DNA of 57,519 nt from Flavobacteriales bacterium. GTDB lineage: Bacteria > Bacteroidota > Bacteroidia > Flavobacteriales_D > Parvicellaceae. The stretch covers positions 1 through 57,519 of the forward strand of contig JAQWSL010000022.1 of NCBI GenBank assembly GCA_029243225.1, written 5' to 3'. The translations under genes were made by a program, and so were the position numbers. Below, piece after piece: positions 9,049-19,100 of the stretch. Numbering within the stretch: position 1 is the first letter of the stretch; every line of letters starts with the position of its first letter. The notes under the pieces are model-generated. The model had not been told where the DNA came from and searched no databases. It saw nothing but the letters and a program-made list of their open reading frames with translations.

Positions 9049-9696
9049 ATGTATAAGATTTGTATTATAATGTTATGTTTTTTGTCTTTTTTTTCATGTA
9101 AAAAGAATTCAGATAATATGATAGATTTATCAGGAACAATTTCTGATAAAATCAATTCTTTTCCAATCGAAGGAGTTAATGTGTTGCTGGAAATAAAACC
9201 ATTTGGAGGCAGTTCATTTTCGAATTCTTTTGATGAGATTACAACAACTGAGACAAATACAAACGGAGAGTATCTTTTTTCTTTTCAAAACAGTAATGCT
9301 GTAGAATATAGATTAACATTTACCAAACAAGGATGTTTTTCGGAACAAATAGTAATTAATCCAGATCAACTATCTATATCGGATAATAATGTTATTGATG
9401 CAACACTATATTCTTCGAGCTACTTAGTTTTAAATATTACTAATAATACTCCTTTTAATAACGATGATCAAATTACCTTGAACACTACGTTGATTGGAGC
9501 TAATGTGGGTTCATGTTTCAATAATATTGTAACCATGGTAGGCTCTAGTGTAGACACTACAATTGAATGTGAAGTATATGGGAATCAAATGATTGAAATC
9601 GATTACTTCGTAACAAAAGATAATTTCACAAATGCATTTTCTGACAATGTTTTTTGCAGTTCAGGAGATACTTTATTTAAGTATATAAACTATTAA
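9049..9696 (+). CDS. Lipoprotein with a carboxypeptidase-regulatory-like (Ig-fold) domain
   Basis: A 215-residue protein with a lipoprotein signal peptide: a hydrophobic run ending in lipobox FFSC, with C17 as the predicted lipidated cysteine, followed by KKNSDN. Residues about 25-110 (DLSGTISDKINSFPIEGV through TNTNGEYLFSF) look like a CarboxypepD_reg beta-sandwich, which is frequent in exported Bacteroidota proteins. The remaining part has four cysteines and no motif I recognise. It is probably anchored in a cell-envelope membrane; no function can be assigned. It lies between the heme genes and the dioxygenase gene, on the same strand. Confidence 0.7.
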   Translation: MYKICIIMLCFLSFFSCKKNSDNMIDLSGTISDKINSFPIEGVNVLLEIKPFGGSSFSNSFDEITTTETNTNGEYLFSFQNSNAVEYRLTFTKQGCFSEQIVINPDQLSISDNNVIDATLYSSSYLVLNITNNTPFNNDDQITLNTTLIGANVGSCFNNIVTMVGSSVDTTIECEVYGNQMIEIDYFVTKDNFTNAFSDNVFCSSGDTLFKYINY

Positions 9697-9706
9697 ATAA
9701 ATAATT

Positions 9707-10243
9707 ATGGATATAGCAATGCCTTTCAATTTTGATCAATGGATAAAAGACAATAAAGACAAGTTAAAGCCACCAGTTGCCAACAAAAATATGTATCCTA
9801 TTTCTAAAGATTACATTGTTATGGTAGTCGCTGGGCCTAATGCTAGAAAGGATTACCATTATAATGAAACAGAGGAATTGTTCTACCAAGTTGAAGGAGA
9901 TATTTGTGTGAGAATTCAGGTTGATGGAAAATCTATTGATGTTGATATTAAAGAGGGTGAAATGTTTCTTCTACCTGCAAAAATTCCTCACTCTCCTAAT
10001 CGATCGGAAGGGTCAATAGGTTTAGTGATTGAAAGAGTTAGGGAAGGCACAGATTATACAGACGGGTTAATGTGGTTTTGCGACAATTGTAATGCTAAAT
10101 TGTTTGATGAGTATTTTAAACTAAAAAATATTGAAAAAGATTTTTTACCAGTTTTTAAAAAGTTTTACGCTTCAAAGGAGTTAAGAACTTGTAATCATTG
10201 TTCTCATACGATGGAATCTGACCCAAGATTTACAAACGATTAA
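9707..10243 (+). CDS. nbaC: 3-Hydroxyanthranilate 3,4-dioxygenase
   Basis: This 178-residue cupin opens the ring of 3-hydroxyanthranilate; the product cyclises to quinolinate or is catabolised. Counting from ATG 9707, metal ligands H51, E57 and H95 and substrate residues R47, R99 and E110 fall at the numbering I recall for the Cupriavidus enzyme. The second rubredoxin-like iron site is intact (CDNC at C125/C128, CNHC at C162/C165). An internal ATG at 9719 is possible but would break this match. No other kynurenine-pathway gene is in the window. The stop overlaps the convergent gene's stop within the bases TTAA. Confidence 0.94.
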   Translation: MDIAMPFNFDQWIKDNKDKLKPPVANKNMYPISKDYIVMVVAGPNARKDYHYNETEELFYQVEGDICVRIQVDGKSIDVDIKEGEMFLLPAKIPHSPNRSEGSIGLVIERVREGTDYTDGLMWFCDNCNAKLFDEYFKLKNIEKDFLPVFKKFYASKELRTCNHCSHTMESDPRFTND

Positions 10244-13200
10244 CGAATTAAACTTACATGTCCTGTTAGGTTGCCATATTTTTTTTGGGAGTCTTCATAT
10301 TTTATCCTCCAAACGTAAACATCAATTTGATTAGGCATTCCTTTGTAATTTCCATCCCAATAATTGGTCATATTATTAGTATGATATATTAATTCACCCC
10401 ATCTATTAAAAATCCATAATTCGAAGGATTTAATTTCTTCTCCTTTTATTTCAAAATAATCATTTACTCCGTCTCCATCGGGTGTAAATGCATTAGGTAC
10501 ATAAAGTGAACCATCTAAAATTATCTTTACAGAGTCGCTATTTACACAACCGTTATCATCAATTACATAAATAAAATAATCTGATGTTATTATTGGTGAG
10601 ACAATGGGGTTAAGACAGTCACTACAAGACATGCTGTCAAGAGATTCCCAGTAAAAAAAGACGTTCGTTTCTCCCTGCAATTCAACTACATCGCCATATT
10701 CTATTAATTGATCATAACCAGCAGAAACATATGGTGCTGTATATAAATCAACAAACACATTTTGTGTTATGGAACAGCCTAAATTATTTTGAACATTAAC
10801 AGAATATAATGTTGATGTATTTGGGTAGGCAAATGTGCTGCTACTATCAGGGTTGGATAAAGTTTCAATTGGACTCCATGAATAAGAGCTACCATTTGTA
10901 GCCCATAATGTTGCGGTGTCTCCTGGACAAATAATAGTGTCTTCAACTACTTGTGAAGAAATTCCAACAACTGAAACAGTGAAATCCATAGATACAATTG
11001 AACATGTGTTTTCAAACTCAATACTGTAGGTAGTTGTATTTGTTGGATAAACACTAGTAGTTGTGCTGTTGGGATTTCCCAATCCTGAAATAGGACTCCA
11101 ACTAGCATTAGTTACTCCTAGAATGTTTATTTCTATAGTGTCTCCAGCGCAAATAGTTGTATCACTGGGAAGTATTGGGCTAGGAGCAGAATTCTCAACA
11201 TAAATCTGTACACTATCTGTAATTATGCAGCCGTTATCTGTAGTAATGTCTACAAAATACAAAGTAGTGTCTGTTGGAGTTATATTTGGAGTTTGACTAC
11301 CTGGGTTAATCATTGCGGTTGTTGGATACCATAAATAATTTATACCACCATAAGCATTCAAAGTAACAATATCACCTAGACAAATTAAAGTATCGTTCAT
11401 TATTGAGGTTGGTTCAATTGCATAAACTAACGTTATTAGCGCAGTATCTGAACCACAGCTATCTGTAGCTACAACCTGATAGGTAATTGATGAGTCTGGA
11501 AAAGCAAGTGGGTTTGCAATGTTTGGATTAGAAAGTCCATAGCTTGGTGTCCATGCGTAAGTTGCTCCACCAGAGGCATTAAGTTGAATTGTGTCTCCAA
11601 AACAAAGTGTATCAACAGTTTGAATGATTGCATTGTTTATATTGAAAACATCTAAATAAATAACGGCTGTATCTTCCTCAAGACACCCCAAAGAGTCTGA
11701 GACAATTAAAGTTACTTCATAAAAGCCAGTATCTTGATATGTATGAGCTGGTTCAAACTGATTTGAGGTGATCCCATCTCCAAAATCCCACAAATATTGA
11801 TCACCTCCTTGAGATAGATTATTGAACTGATAAGAATTGGGCATGCAAACATAAGGTTGAGGTATGCTAATAACAGGAGTAATATTTTCTAAAGAAAATT
11901 TAAAAGCACCTAAATTACAATTTAGACTATTATTAGTGTTTGACCAAGAATTTATAGAAGTAGGGAAGTCTGAATTACCTCCACAACCAGCACAGACAGC
12001 CTGATAGACTTTGCCGTTTTTATCAAATCTACTTGTTCCTCCATCAACATGTTCCGAAGAGGTGCTTCCTCCAAAATAGGTAGCGTAAAGTAATGAGTTT
12101 GCATCTGCAGTAAAGACGCCTAAGTAAAAATCACTTCCATCACTTGCTAGTTGGTAAGCATTGCTAGTTGTAGGCATATTAAATGTGTTTCCTTGAAAAT
12201 TTACGCTTCCTCCCCATCCAGAAACATAAATAAGGTCACAATCAGAAACTAGGAAAGCGGATGGGGATAAGTTGATGCCGTTTCCACTACCAAACACTGT
12301 TGAAAATTCAGTATTGGTTAAATCAGAATTTAATTTATGAATAAATTGACCACTTCCGGGGTTACTGAAAGTTGTAGATGGTGTAATTTGATAATTACCT
12401 TCTGTTTGACCATAAACATAGATGTTATCATTTATATCGGTTTGGATAAAATAACATTGATCATAAAATGGTGTGCCAATATAGGTAGCTGCAGAAATTG
12501 TATTTCCAGAGCTATTGTATTTTACAATAAATCCTTCTTCAGATCCAGAACTAGATGGGTGGATTGAATTAGCACTTGTGATTAAATCATTACTTATTGT
12601 TCCGCCAGTTATTATTGGCTCATTTAAAGAGTTCAATTGAATCGAGTATCCGGCATCATCTCCTGACCCTCCATAATATGTGCTCCACAATAAAGAAGAG
12701 AGGTCTGTGTTTAGCTTGAATGCAACAGCATCTTGCATGCCGTTATTGCTGTTTTGAACCCCACCAATAGTTGGGAAATCATTGGATAATGTAGTTGTAG
12801 TTACCCAGCAATTGTCATTGTTGTCTACAATTATTTCACCTCTAAATTCATCGGCATAATTCTTTTTTAAATTTGGCGATAGATTTACTGCATCATTTCC
12901 AGATCCACCAATATATGTTGATCCTAATAAGCCATTTCCAGTTGAATTAAATTTCACAACAAATGCATCAGTTCCGTTTACATAATCCATTACACTGTTT
13001 TGAAATGTGACACCAAGATTAAAACTATTATCGTAACTGTTTGCAAGCATAGGTAAGTTTGGGGATGATGTTGATCCAAAAACATATAATTCACCATTTT
13101 GATTGCAAATTATACTATGAGGGTTTTCATTTCCTGAACCGCCTAAATAAGTGCTGTAAATAAGCTGTGTTCCATCGTCAGAAAACTTTGTGATTGACAC

Positions 13201-14097
13201 ATCTGTTCCCGGATACCCAATTCCTGTTCCTCCATTATAGGTGGTTTGAAAAGCCCCCAAAGTTACTGGATATCCGATGTCAAAAACAATTCCTCCTACA
13301 TACATGTTGCCAAGATCGTCATATGTTGCCGTGAATCCCCAATTGTCCGCAGATGAACCCGTGTATGTAGAGAAAATTAAAATAGGAGGATCAATGATTA
13401 AAGTCTTTGAGGGGTCATATCCATCAGGAAAATCATATGATAATGTGTCTTGATGAAGAGAGTAATTGCATTTAACTTTTATTTCTTTTCCATTATTTAT
13501 TTGATACGCATAAGGACTTTGTTCAATTACGTTTCCTAAGCTGGTTTTAATTAATAGATGACCATTAGACAGAGAAACATTATCCATACCCTCATAAAAC
13601 AGCTTAATCTTTGAAGGGTTTGATCCAGGTTTAGCAATGAAATCATATTTCAAATGTTCATTTTTTCTATAAAAAGTAATATCAATAGAGTCATAAATAT
13701 TGGAATATTCAATTCTATTATAGGATCTAACATTGGTTGCCCATTTTGAAGAATCATTGCCAATAAAAAAATTGTAAAAGTTTGAGTTTAATGATTTCCC
13801 TATACTAATGCAGTCTAAATTAGATTCAATAAAATGGGTTTTATATGCATGACTTTTTATCTCTGGATTAATGGTAGTGTCTCCATGTCTCATTTTTGAG
13901 ATTTTACCTTTTTCAAAAAAACTGTATGTTATACAATTACCTTCGAAAAAGACATTGCCTGCATTTAAAGTTAATTTAAAGTCAATTTTTTCAGCTAATT
14001 GCCCTTTATTTTCGATAAATTGAACAGCTGAAGATTCTTGACAAAAAAATAATTTTGCAACAATTGTGAATAATAATAAAAGGAAAATTCTCTTCAT
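10240..14097 (-). CDS. Large secreted protein with beta-propeller repeats, PKD and Ig-like domains and CHU_C (gliding-associated) C-terminus
   Basis: The 1285-residue product has a signal peptide (cleavage near residue 19, after LFFCQ) and an N-terminal DUF7948-like region starting FIENKGQL. Residues about 240-720 are SBBP-type propeller repeats, recognisable by recurring FSTYTGSS, YSTYLGGSG, STYIGGSG and STYYGGSGDD. A PKD domain follows (YLWDFGDG), then four Ig-like modules of about 75 residues, each opening D-x-C-x-GD. The last about 90 residues (VPNAFTPDGDGVNDYFEI, then FNRWGELIY) form the CHU_C domain, a type IX secretion signal of the type B class. It is probably exported to the cell surface, with an adhesive or structural role inferred from the domains. 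Confidence 0.9.
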   Translation of the reverse strand: MKRIFLLLLFTIVAKLFFCQESSAVQFIENKGQLAEKIDFKLTLNAGNVFFEGNCITYSFFEKGKISKMRHGDTTINPEIKSHAYKTHFIESNLDCISIGKSLNSNFYNFFIGNDSSKWATNVRSYNRIEYSNIYDSIDITFYRKNEHLKYDFIAKPGSNPSKIKLFYEGMDNVSLSNGHLLIKTSLGNVIEQSPYAYQINNGKEIKVKCNYSLHQDTLSYDFPDGYDPSKTLIIDPPILIFSTYTGSSADNWGFTATYDDLGNMYVGGIVFDIGYPVTLGAFQTTYNGGTGIGYPGTDVSITKFSDDGTQLIYSTYLGGSGNENPHSIICNQNGELYVFGSTSSPNLPMLANSYDNSFNLGVTFQNSVMDYVNGTDAFVVKFNSTGNGLLGSTYIGGSGNDAVNLSPNLKKNYADEFRGEIIVDNNDNCWVTTTTLSNDFPTIGGVQNSNNGMQDAVAFKLNTDLSSLLWSTYYGGSGDDAGYSIQLNSLNEPIITGGTISNDLITSANSIHPSSSGSEEGFIVKYNSSGNTISAATYIGTPFYDQCYFIQTDINDNIYVYGQTEGNYQITPSTTFSNPGSGQFIHKLNSDLTNTEFSTVFGSGNGINLSPSAFLVSDCDLIYVSGWGGSVNFQGNTFNMPTTSNAYQLASDGSDFYLGVFTADANSLLYATYFGGSTSSEHVDGGTSRFDKNGKVYQAVCAGCGGNSDFPTSINSWSNTNNSLNCNLGAFKFSLENITPVISIPQPYVCMPNSYQFNNLSQGGDQYLWDFGDGITSNQFEPAHTYQDTGFYEVTLIVSDSLGCLEEDTAVIYLDVFNINNAIIQTVDTLCFGDTIQLNASGGATYAWTPSYGLSNPNIANPLAFPDSSITYQVVATDSCGSDTALITLVYAIEPTSIMNDTLICLGDIVTLNAYGGINYLWYPTTAMINPGSQTPNITPTDTTLYFVDITTDNGCIITDSVQIYVENSAPSPILPSDTTICAGDTIEINILGVTNASWSPISGLGNPNSTTTSVYPTNTTTYSIEFENTCSIVSMDFTVSVVGISSQVVEDTIICPGDTATLWATNGSSYSWSPIETLSNPDSSSTFAYPNTSTLYSVNVQNNLGCSITQNVFVDLYTAPYVSAGYDQLIEYGDVVELQGETNVFFYWESLDSMSCSDCLNPIVSPIITSDYFIYVIDDNGCVNSDSVKIILDGSLYVPNAFTPDGDGVNDYFEIKGEEIKSFELWIFNRWGELIYHTNNMTNYWDGNYKGMPNQIDVYVWRIKYEDSQKKYGNLTGHVSLIR

Positions 14098-14139
14098 TGT
14101 TGATAAAAAATAAAAATAAAAAACATCTAAATGTGATTT

Positions 14140-14160
14140 TTATCTTTAACTAAAAGATAA
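14140..14160. repeat. Perfect 8-bp inverted repeat in the divergent promoter region
   Basis: TTATCTTT (14140-14147) and AAAGATAA (14153-14160) face each other around the 5-base spacer AACTA. The element lies between the CHU_C protein gene and the amidophosphoribosyltransferase gene, about 40 bases before the latter's -7 box. It could be a regulator site or a weak hairpin. Confidence 0.35.
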
Positions 14161-14198
14161 ACGAATAAATCTTATAATGGTTGTATCAACGAATTAAT

Positions 14199-14206
14199 TA
14201 TTTTTG
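14199..14206 (+). promoter_or_regulatory. Candidate -7 promoter element of the amidophosphoribosyltransferase gene
   Basis: TATTTTTG matches TAnnTTTG. Only 4 bases separate it from the ATG at 14211, so transcription from it would give a leaderless or nearly leaderless mRNA. Confidence 0.35.
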
Positions 14207-14210
14207 CTGA

Positions 14211-16112
14211 ATGAGTGAACCCATTAAACATGAGTGTGGAATTGCCCTTCTTAGGCTAAAGAAACCTCTTGAGTATTATCTTGACAAATATGGAACAGCA
14301 TTTTATGGATTAAATAAAATGTATTTATTAATGGAGAAGCAGCATAATCGAGGTCAAGATGGCGCTGGGCTTGCTAATATAAAACTAGATATGGCTCCAG
14401 GTTCTCGTTACATAAGCAGGCATAGAAGTACAGATTCTAAACCAATACAAGATATTTTTTCTTATGTGAATAGTAGATTTCAGGAATTAGAAAAGGATGC
14501 TCCTGAAAAATTAAAAGATGTTCAATATTTAAAAGAGAATTTTGCATTTACAGGAGAACTGTTTCTTGGGCATTTAAGATATGGCACTTTTGGTAAAAAC
14601 AACATTGAAAGTTGTCATCCATTTTTAAGGCAAAATAATTGGATGACTAGAAATTTAGTTGTTGCGGGTAACTTTAATTTGACCAATGTAGATGAACTTT
14701 TTAGCTTATTGGTAGATATAGGTCAGCATCCAAAAGAAAAAACAGATACAGTAACTGTTATAGAAAAAATTGGTCATTTTTTAGATCAAGAGAATCAATA
14801 CTTGTTTGATAAATTTGATAATAAAGGGCATTCAAACAAAGAAATAACAAATCTTATTGCCGAGAATATGGATATTCAACGAATCCTTAAAAACTCTGCT
14901 GAATATTGGGATGGCGGCTACACCATGGCTGGATTAGTTGGTCATGGAGATGCATTTGTTCTAAGAGATCCGTGCGGAATAAGACCAGCTTTTTGGTATG
15001 AAGATGAGGAAATTGTTGTTGTTGCTTCTGAAAGACCAGTAATTCAGACAGCATTCAATTTGAAATGGGAAGACATTCAAGAATTATCTCCTGGTCATGC
15101 TTTAATAGTTAAAAAGAATGGAGAAACTTCAGAACAATTAGTTCGTGAACCTGAAAATGATGCCAAGTGTTCTTTCGAAAGAATCTATTTTTCTAGAGGA
15201 ACAGATAAAGACATCTATCAAGAGCGATTAGAGCTAGGGAGATTAGTAACTCAGAAAGTGCTTAAAGAAATTGATTATGACTTAAGAAATTCTGTTTTTT
15301 CTTTTATCCCCAATACAGCAGAAATGTCCTATTATGGAATGCTTAAAGCTACTGAAGATTACTTAACGGATGTAAAGCTGAAAAAAATTAAGAATTTACC
15401 AAAAGACGCTAACGAAGATGAGCTGAAAAAAATATTATCAATACGAACAAGAGCGGATAAAATTATGGTTAAGGATGCTAAGTTGAGAACATTTATCACT
15501 CAGGATGATGCGCGTGATGAGATGGTTGCTCATGTTTATGACATTACTTATGGATCCATTAGAAGAAATGAAGACAACATTGTTGTAATAGATGATTCAA
15601 TAGTTAGAGGAACAACTCTTAAGCAGAGCGTCATTAGAATATTAGATCGCCTTGAACCTAAAAAAATAATCATTGTGTCATCTGCTCCTCAAATTCGTTT
15701 TCCAGATTGTTATGGAATTGACATGGCAAAACTTGGAGATTTCATTGCTTTTCAAGCTGCTATTGCTCTAATTAAAGAATCTAATAATGAGCAACTTTTA
15801 AAAGATGTTTACTCCAAATGTAAAGCTCAGGAAAACCTTGATAAGGATCAAATAGTAAACTATGTGAAAGAAGTGTATGCTCCTTTTTCATATGAAGAAA
15901 TTTCCACTAAAATTTCTCAGCTTTTAACTCATAGTGACATAAATTGTGATGTGCAGATAATTTATCAATCTATTGAAGACTTACATAAAGCTTGTCCAGG
16001 TCATAAAGGAGATTGGTATTTTACAGGCAATTACCCTACAGCTGGAGGTAATAAAGTGGTAAATAAAGCATTCATTAACTACATGGATGGTAAAAACGAA
16101 AGGGCATATTAA
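14211..16112 (+). CDS. purF: Amidophosphoribosyltransferase, long Bacteroidota form
   Basis: The 633-residue protein combines a class II glutamine amidotransferase domain with a phosphoribosyltransferase domain. The N-terminal nucleophile is C9 in KHECGIA, implying removal of an eight-residue propeptide; QHNRGQDGAG and HLRYGTFG follow. The PRPP-binding loop is VVIDDSIVRGTT in the last third. It makes 5-phosphoribosylamine, the first step of purine synthesis. It is about 130 residues longer than the E. coli enzyme, with an insertion in the glutaminase half and a longer C-terminus; Bacteroidota carry such a version, some alongside a standard PurF, so it may be a paralogue. I see no C-terminal Fe-S cysteine motif. 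Its stop lies 2 bases from the stop of the convergent protease gene. Confidence 0.85.
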   Translation: MSEPIKHECGIALLRLKKPLEYYLDKYGTAFYGLNKMYLLMEKQHNRGQDGAGLANIKLDMAPGSRYISRHRSTDSKPIQDIFSYVNSRFQELEKDAPEKLKDVQYLKENFAFTGELFLGHLRYGTFGKNNIESCHPFLRQNNWMTRNLVVAGNFNLTNVDELFSLLVDIGQHPKEKTDTVTVIEKIGHFLDQENQYLFDKFDNKGHSNKEITNLIAENMDIQRILKNSAEYWDGGYTMAGLVGHGDAFVLRDPCGIRPAFWYEDEEIVVVASERPVIQTAFNLKWEDIQELSPGHALIVKKNGETSEQLVREPENDAKCSFERIYFSRGTDKDIYQERLELGRLVTQKVLKEIDYDLRNSVFSFIPNTAEMSYYGMLKATEDYLTDVKLKKIKNLPKDANEDELKKILSIRTRADKIMVKDAKLRTFITQDDARDEMVAHVYDITYGSIRRNEDNIVVIDDSIVRGTTLKQSVIRILDRLEPKKIIIVSSAPQIRFPDCYGIDMAKLGDFIAFQAAIALIKESNNEQLLKDVYSKCKAQENLDKDQIVNYVKEVYAPFSYEEISTKISQLLTHSDINCDVQIIYQSIEDLHKACPGHKGDWYFTGNYPTAGGNKVVNKAFINYMDGKNERAY

Positions 16113-16114
16113 GT

Positions 16115-19100
16115 TTAAAGCTTAATAAATTTTCTTGTTGATTCTCCAGATTTAATTAAATATATCCCATCTGCTAAATCGGATATATTAATGTCAATTG
16201 AGTAATTGTTTGAAAGGCTTTTAATCTCTTTTTTGTAGACAATTTTTCCAATTTGATTAAATATTTCAATTGATAAATTTGAGATTCTATTTCCTTCAAT
16301 TTTTAAGAGGAACTCACCATTGTTAGGATTGGGTATTATTTCAAATAAACTAATTGTATTTTCAGAAATTTCAGAGCAATCGTCAACAATTATTATTGTA
16401 GATGTTTGATCACCACACAATCCACTAAAACTATAGCTAATGTTATGAGAGCCTACTCCAGCAATAGAGGGGTCAAACAATCCGTTATTATTTACCCCAG
16501 GACCACTCCAAGTTCCTCCATTTGGTGTTCCTACTAATGGGATTGGCGAAGAACCTGCACATAAATTATTTACATTTCCAATTATTGCAGTGATACTTTC
16601 TTGGACAACAATTACTTCAGAGTAACTGTCTGGGCAAGTTCCAGAAATAGTGTATGTAATCGAATGATTTCCAACACCTGCTATTATTGGATCAAATAGC
16701 CCATTAGAATTAATTCCATTTCCAGACCAACTGCCACCAACGGGTGTACCATAGAATGTTATTGGAGCATTGTCGTTACAAATAGAATCTACTGGAGAGG
16801 TGAACGAAGCTACACCATCTATGACAGTGATTTGAGCAGTTGAAATGTCTCCACAAGCTCCCATTATGGCATACGTAATCACATGTGTTCCAGGCCCTGC
16901 TAAGCTAGGGTCAAATTCACCAGTGTTACTGTTCGAAATACCATTTCCTGTCCAAATACCCCCACCATCTACTGCATTCAAATTCATAGGAGAATCATTA
17001 CTACAATATGGTCCTGCACTTGTAATTGTCGCATCTAAAGTACTTGTTACATTAATAGTGGTTATATCAGAATTCCCACAAGAACCACTAATTGTATAGG
17101 TTACAGTGAATGAACCAATCCCAGCAACAGACGGGCTGAAAATTCCATTTGCTGGATCTGTTATGCCTGTTCCAGACCATGTTCCACCAGCACTAGCTCC
17201 TGTTAGAGTTATGGGGCTACTTGAAACACAAAGAGAGCTTACTGGGTCAATAGATGCATCAGCTAAATTAGTGACAATAATATCTATAGATGAAGTGTCG
17301 GAACATGCTCCAGTTGTTGTGTATGTTATTGTGTGTGTACCCATACCTGAAATAGAGGGGTCGAAAATACCCGATGAGTTTACTCCATTTCCGCTCCAAA
17401 CTCCACCACTAGTTGCAGCAGAAAGAGTTGTACTTGGATCTGCTATACACATTGGAGCCACAGGAGCTATTGTGGCATCATCAGAAACATTAACTGTAAT
17501 GTAATTTGTTATTGAGTAATTATCTGTTCCGATAGCATTTGATACATCAAGTGTAACTGTGTATGTTCCAGCATTCAGATATACATTTGTAGGGTTTTGT
17601 TGTGTTGATATATTACCATCGCCAAAGTCCCAATTCCATGAAGTTATGTTTGATGTTGATAAATCGGTAAACTGAACACTAACACCTTCACAAATAGAAG
17701 TTGAATTTGCGCTAAAATCTGCTGTTGGAGGAACTGCATTAGCGGTTCCATCAATGTTAATGTTATCTAAAAATAAATTATTACCATTGGTACCTGCATT
17801 GTAGCTTTCAAATTTGATAATGACATTTGAGTTTCCTATGTAGCTGTCAAGATTAACTGAAAAACAATCTGCACCTACTGTGCCCATACACCAATCTGAT
17901 GTTTGAGTTGGAGTAAATGCTGCAGTATTTGTATATGCTGTAGCAAAACTCCCAGTGCCATCTTCCCCTAACGAAAGTAATCTTGAAAAGGTTAATCCAC
18001 AATCAGTTGAAATATAAACGATTAATGAATCTGTACTGTTTTGATCATATCTTTTATAAGCGTGTTCAAAAGTTAGGTCTAGATTAGAATATCCATTGAA
18101 GTTTAGTGGTGCTGTTACTAATGCGTCTCTTTGTCCAAGTTGAGAATATTGGAAAAAATTTATTTTTGCTGCTTTATCACCAGGAGTTGTGCCTGATATT
18201 GTGACAATTTCCCATGTTTCACTGTTGTCAGAATTTTCTAAAGACCAATTATTAGTTGATAATGAATTACTCTCAAAAGTTTCTGAAAATGGAAGAGGTA
18301 AGCTTACTGTATAAACGATGACACTACTTTGCATTGTATCATTATTTGGATTTTGGTCTGTGTTTCCGTTGGGATTAGTCGTGTACGCTGTAAAATTTTG
18401 AAGTCCATTAGATAAGGCAATACTCGGAAGTGTTACAACAATTGACTGACCTGAGTTAAGACTTCCAGTCCAAGGAAATGTAAAGGATGAACCACTGATC
18501 TGATAATTGATGTCAACAGATGAAAGTGTCTGAGAACCAAAATTCCCAATTTGAACTTCAGGGTCTATGGAGTTTGAGCAGGTAGTACCACTTGGTTGGT
18601 TAATGGATAAAATACTTGCATCATCATCAATGTTTAAAGAGGTAACACAAAAATTATCTGTTGCAGAATTTCCATATGCAGCATTGGCAATTGTCATTTG
18701 TAAAATGTTATTTCCATTTGCATCGTTTATGTAATAGTCACCATCAACTGAGCAGCTGCCCCATTGGCTTCCATACATCCCGTCTCCATAAGTATCATTA
18801 ATAGTGAAATCGTAACAATCAGGAACTAAACAAACAGAGGAAGAATTAGTCTGGCCACCAACTACATCAGAATAGGGTCCACCATTAGCCATAGAATTGC
18901 CATTTACATCAGAAATAGTCCATGTAACTTCGCTACCATAACAATCTGTAACAATTGTAACATCTATGTTTTGACCAGTTGAAGCAATAGTAAATGAGGT
19001 GTTTTCTTGGTCATTAGATGGGTTTTGATCTGTAGAGCCATTTGGGTTTTCGCTGTAAGCAGTAAATGTATAGCTGCCATCTGTAAGAGGGACATTTGGA

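Noticed and set aside
16108-16126. Inverted repeat ATTAAG / CTTAAT spanning the convergent stops of purF and the protease gene
   Set aside because: The stem is six AT-rich pairs without a T-run; it is too weak to call a terminator, and both stop codons are embedded in it by chance of TTAA content.
16845-17504. Two plus-strand open frames inside the S8 protease gene
   Set aside because: They mirror the repeated Ig modules of the protease in antisense and have no independent start signals or family resemblance.
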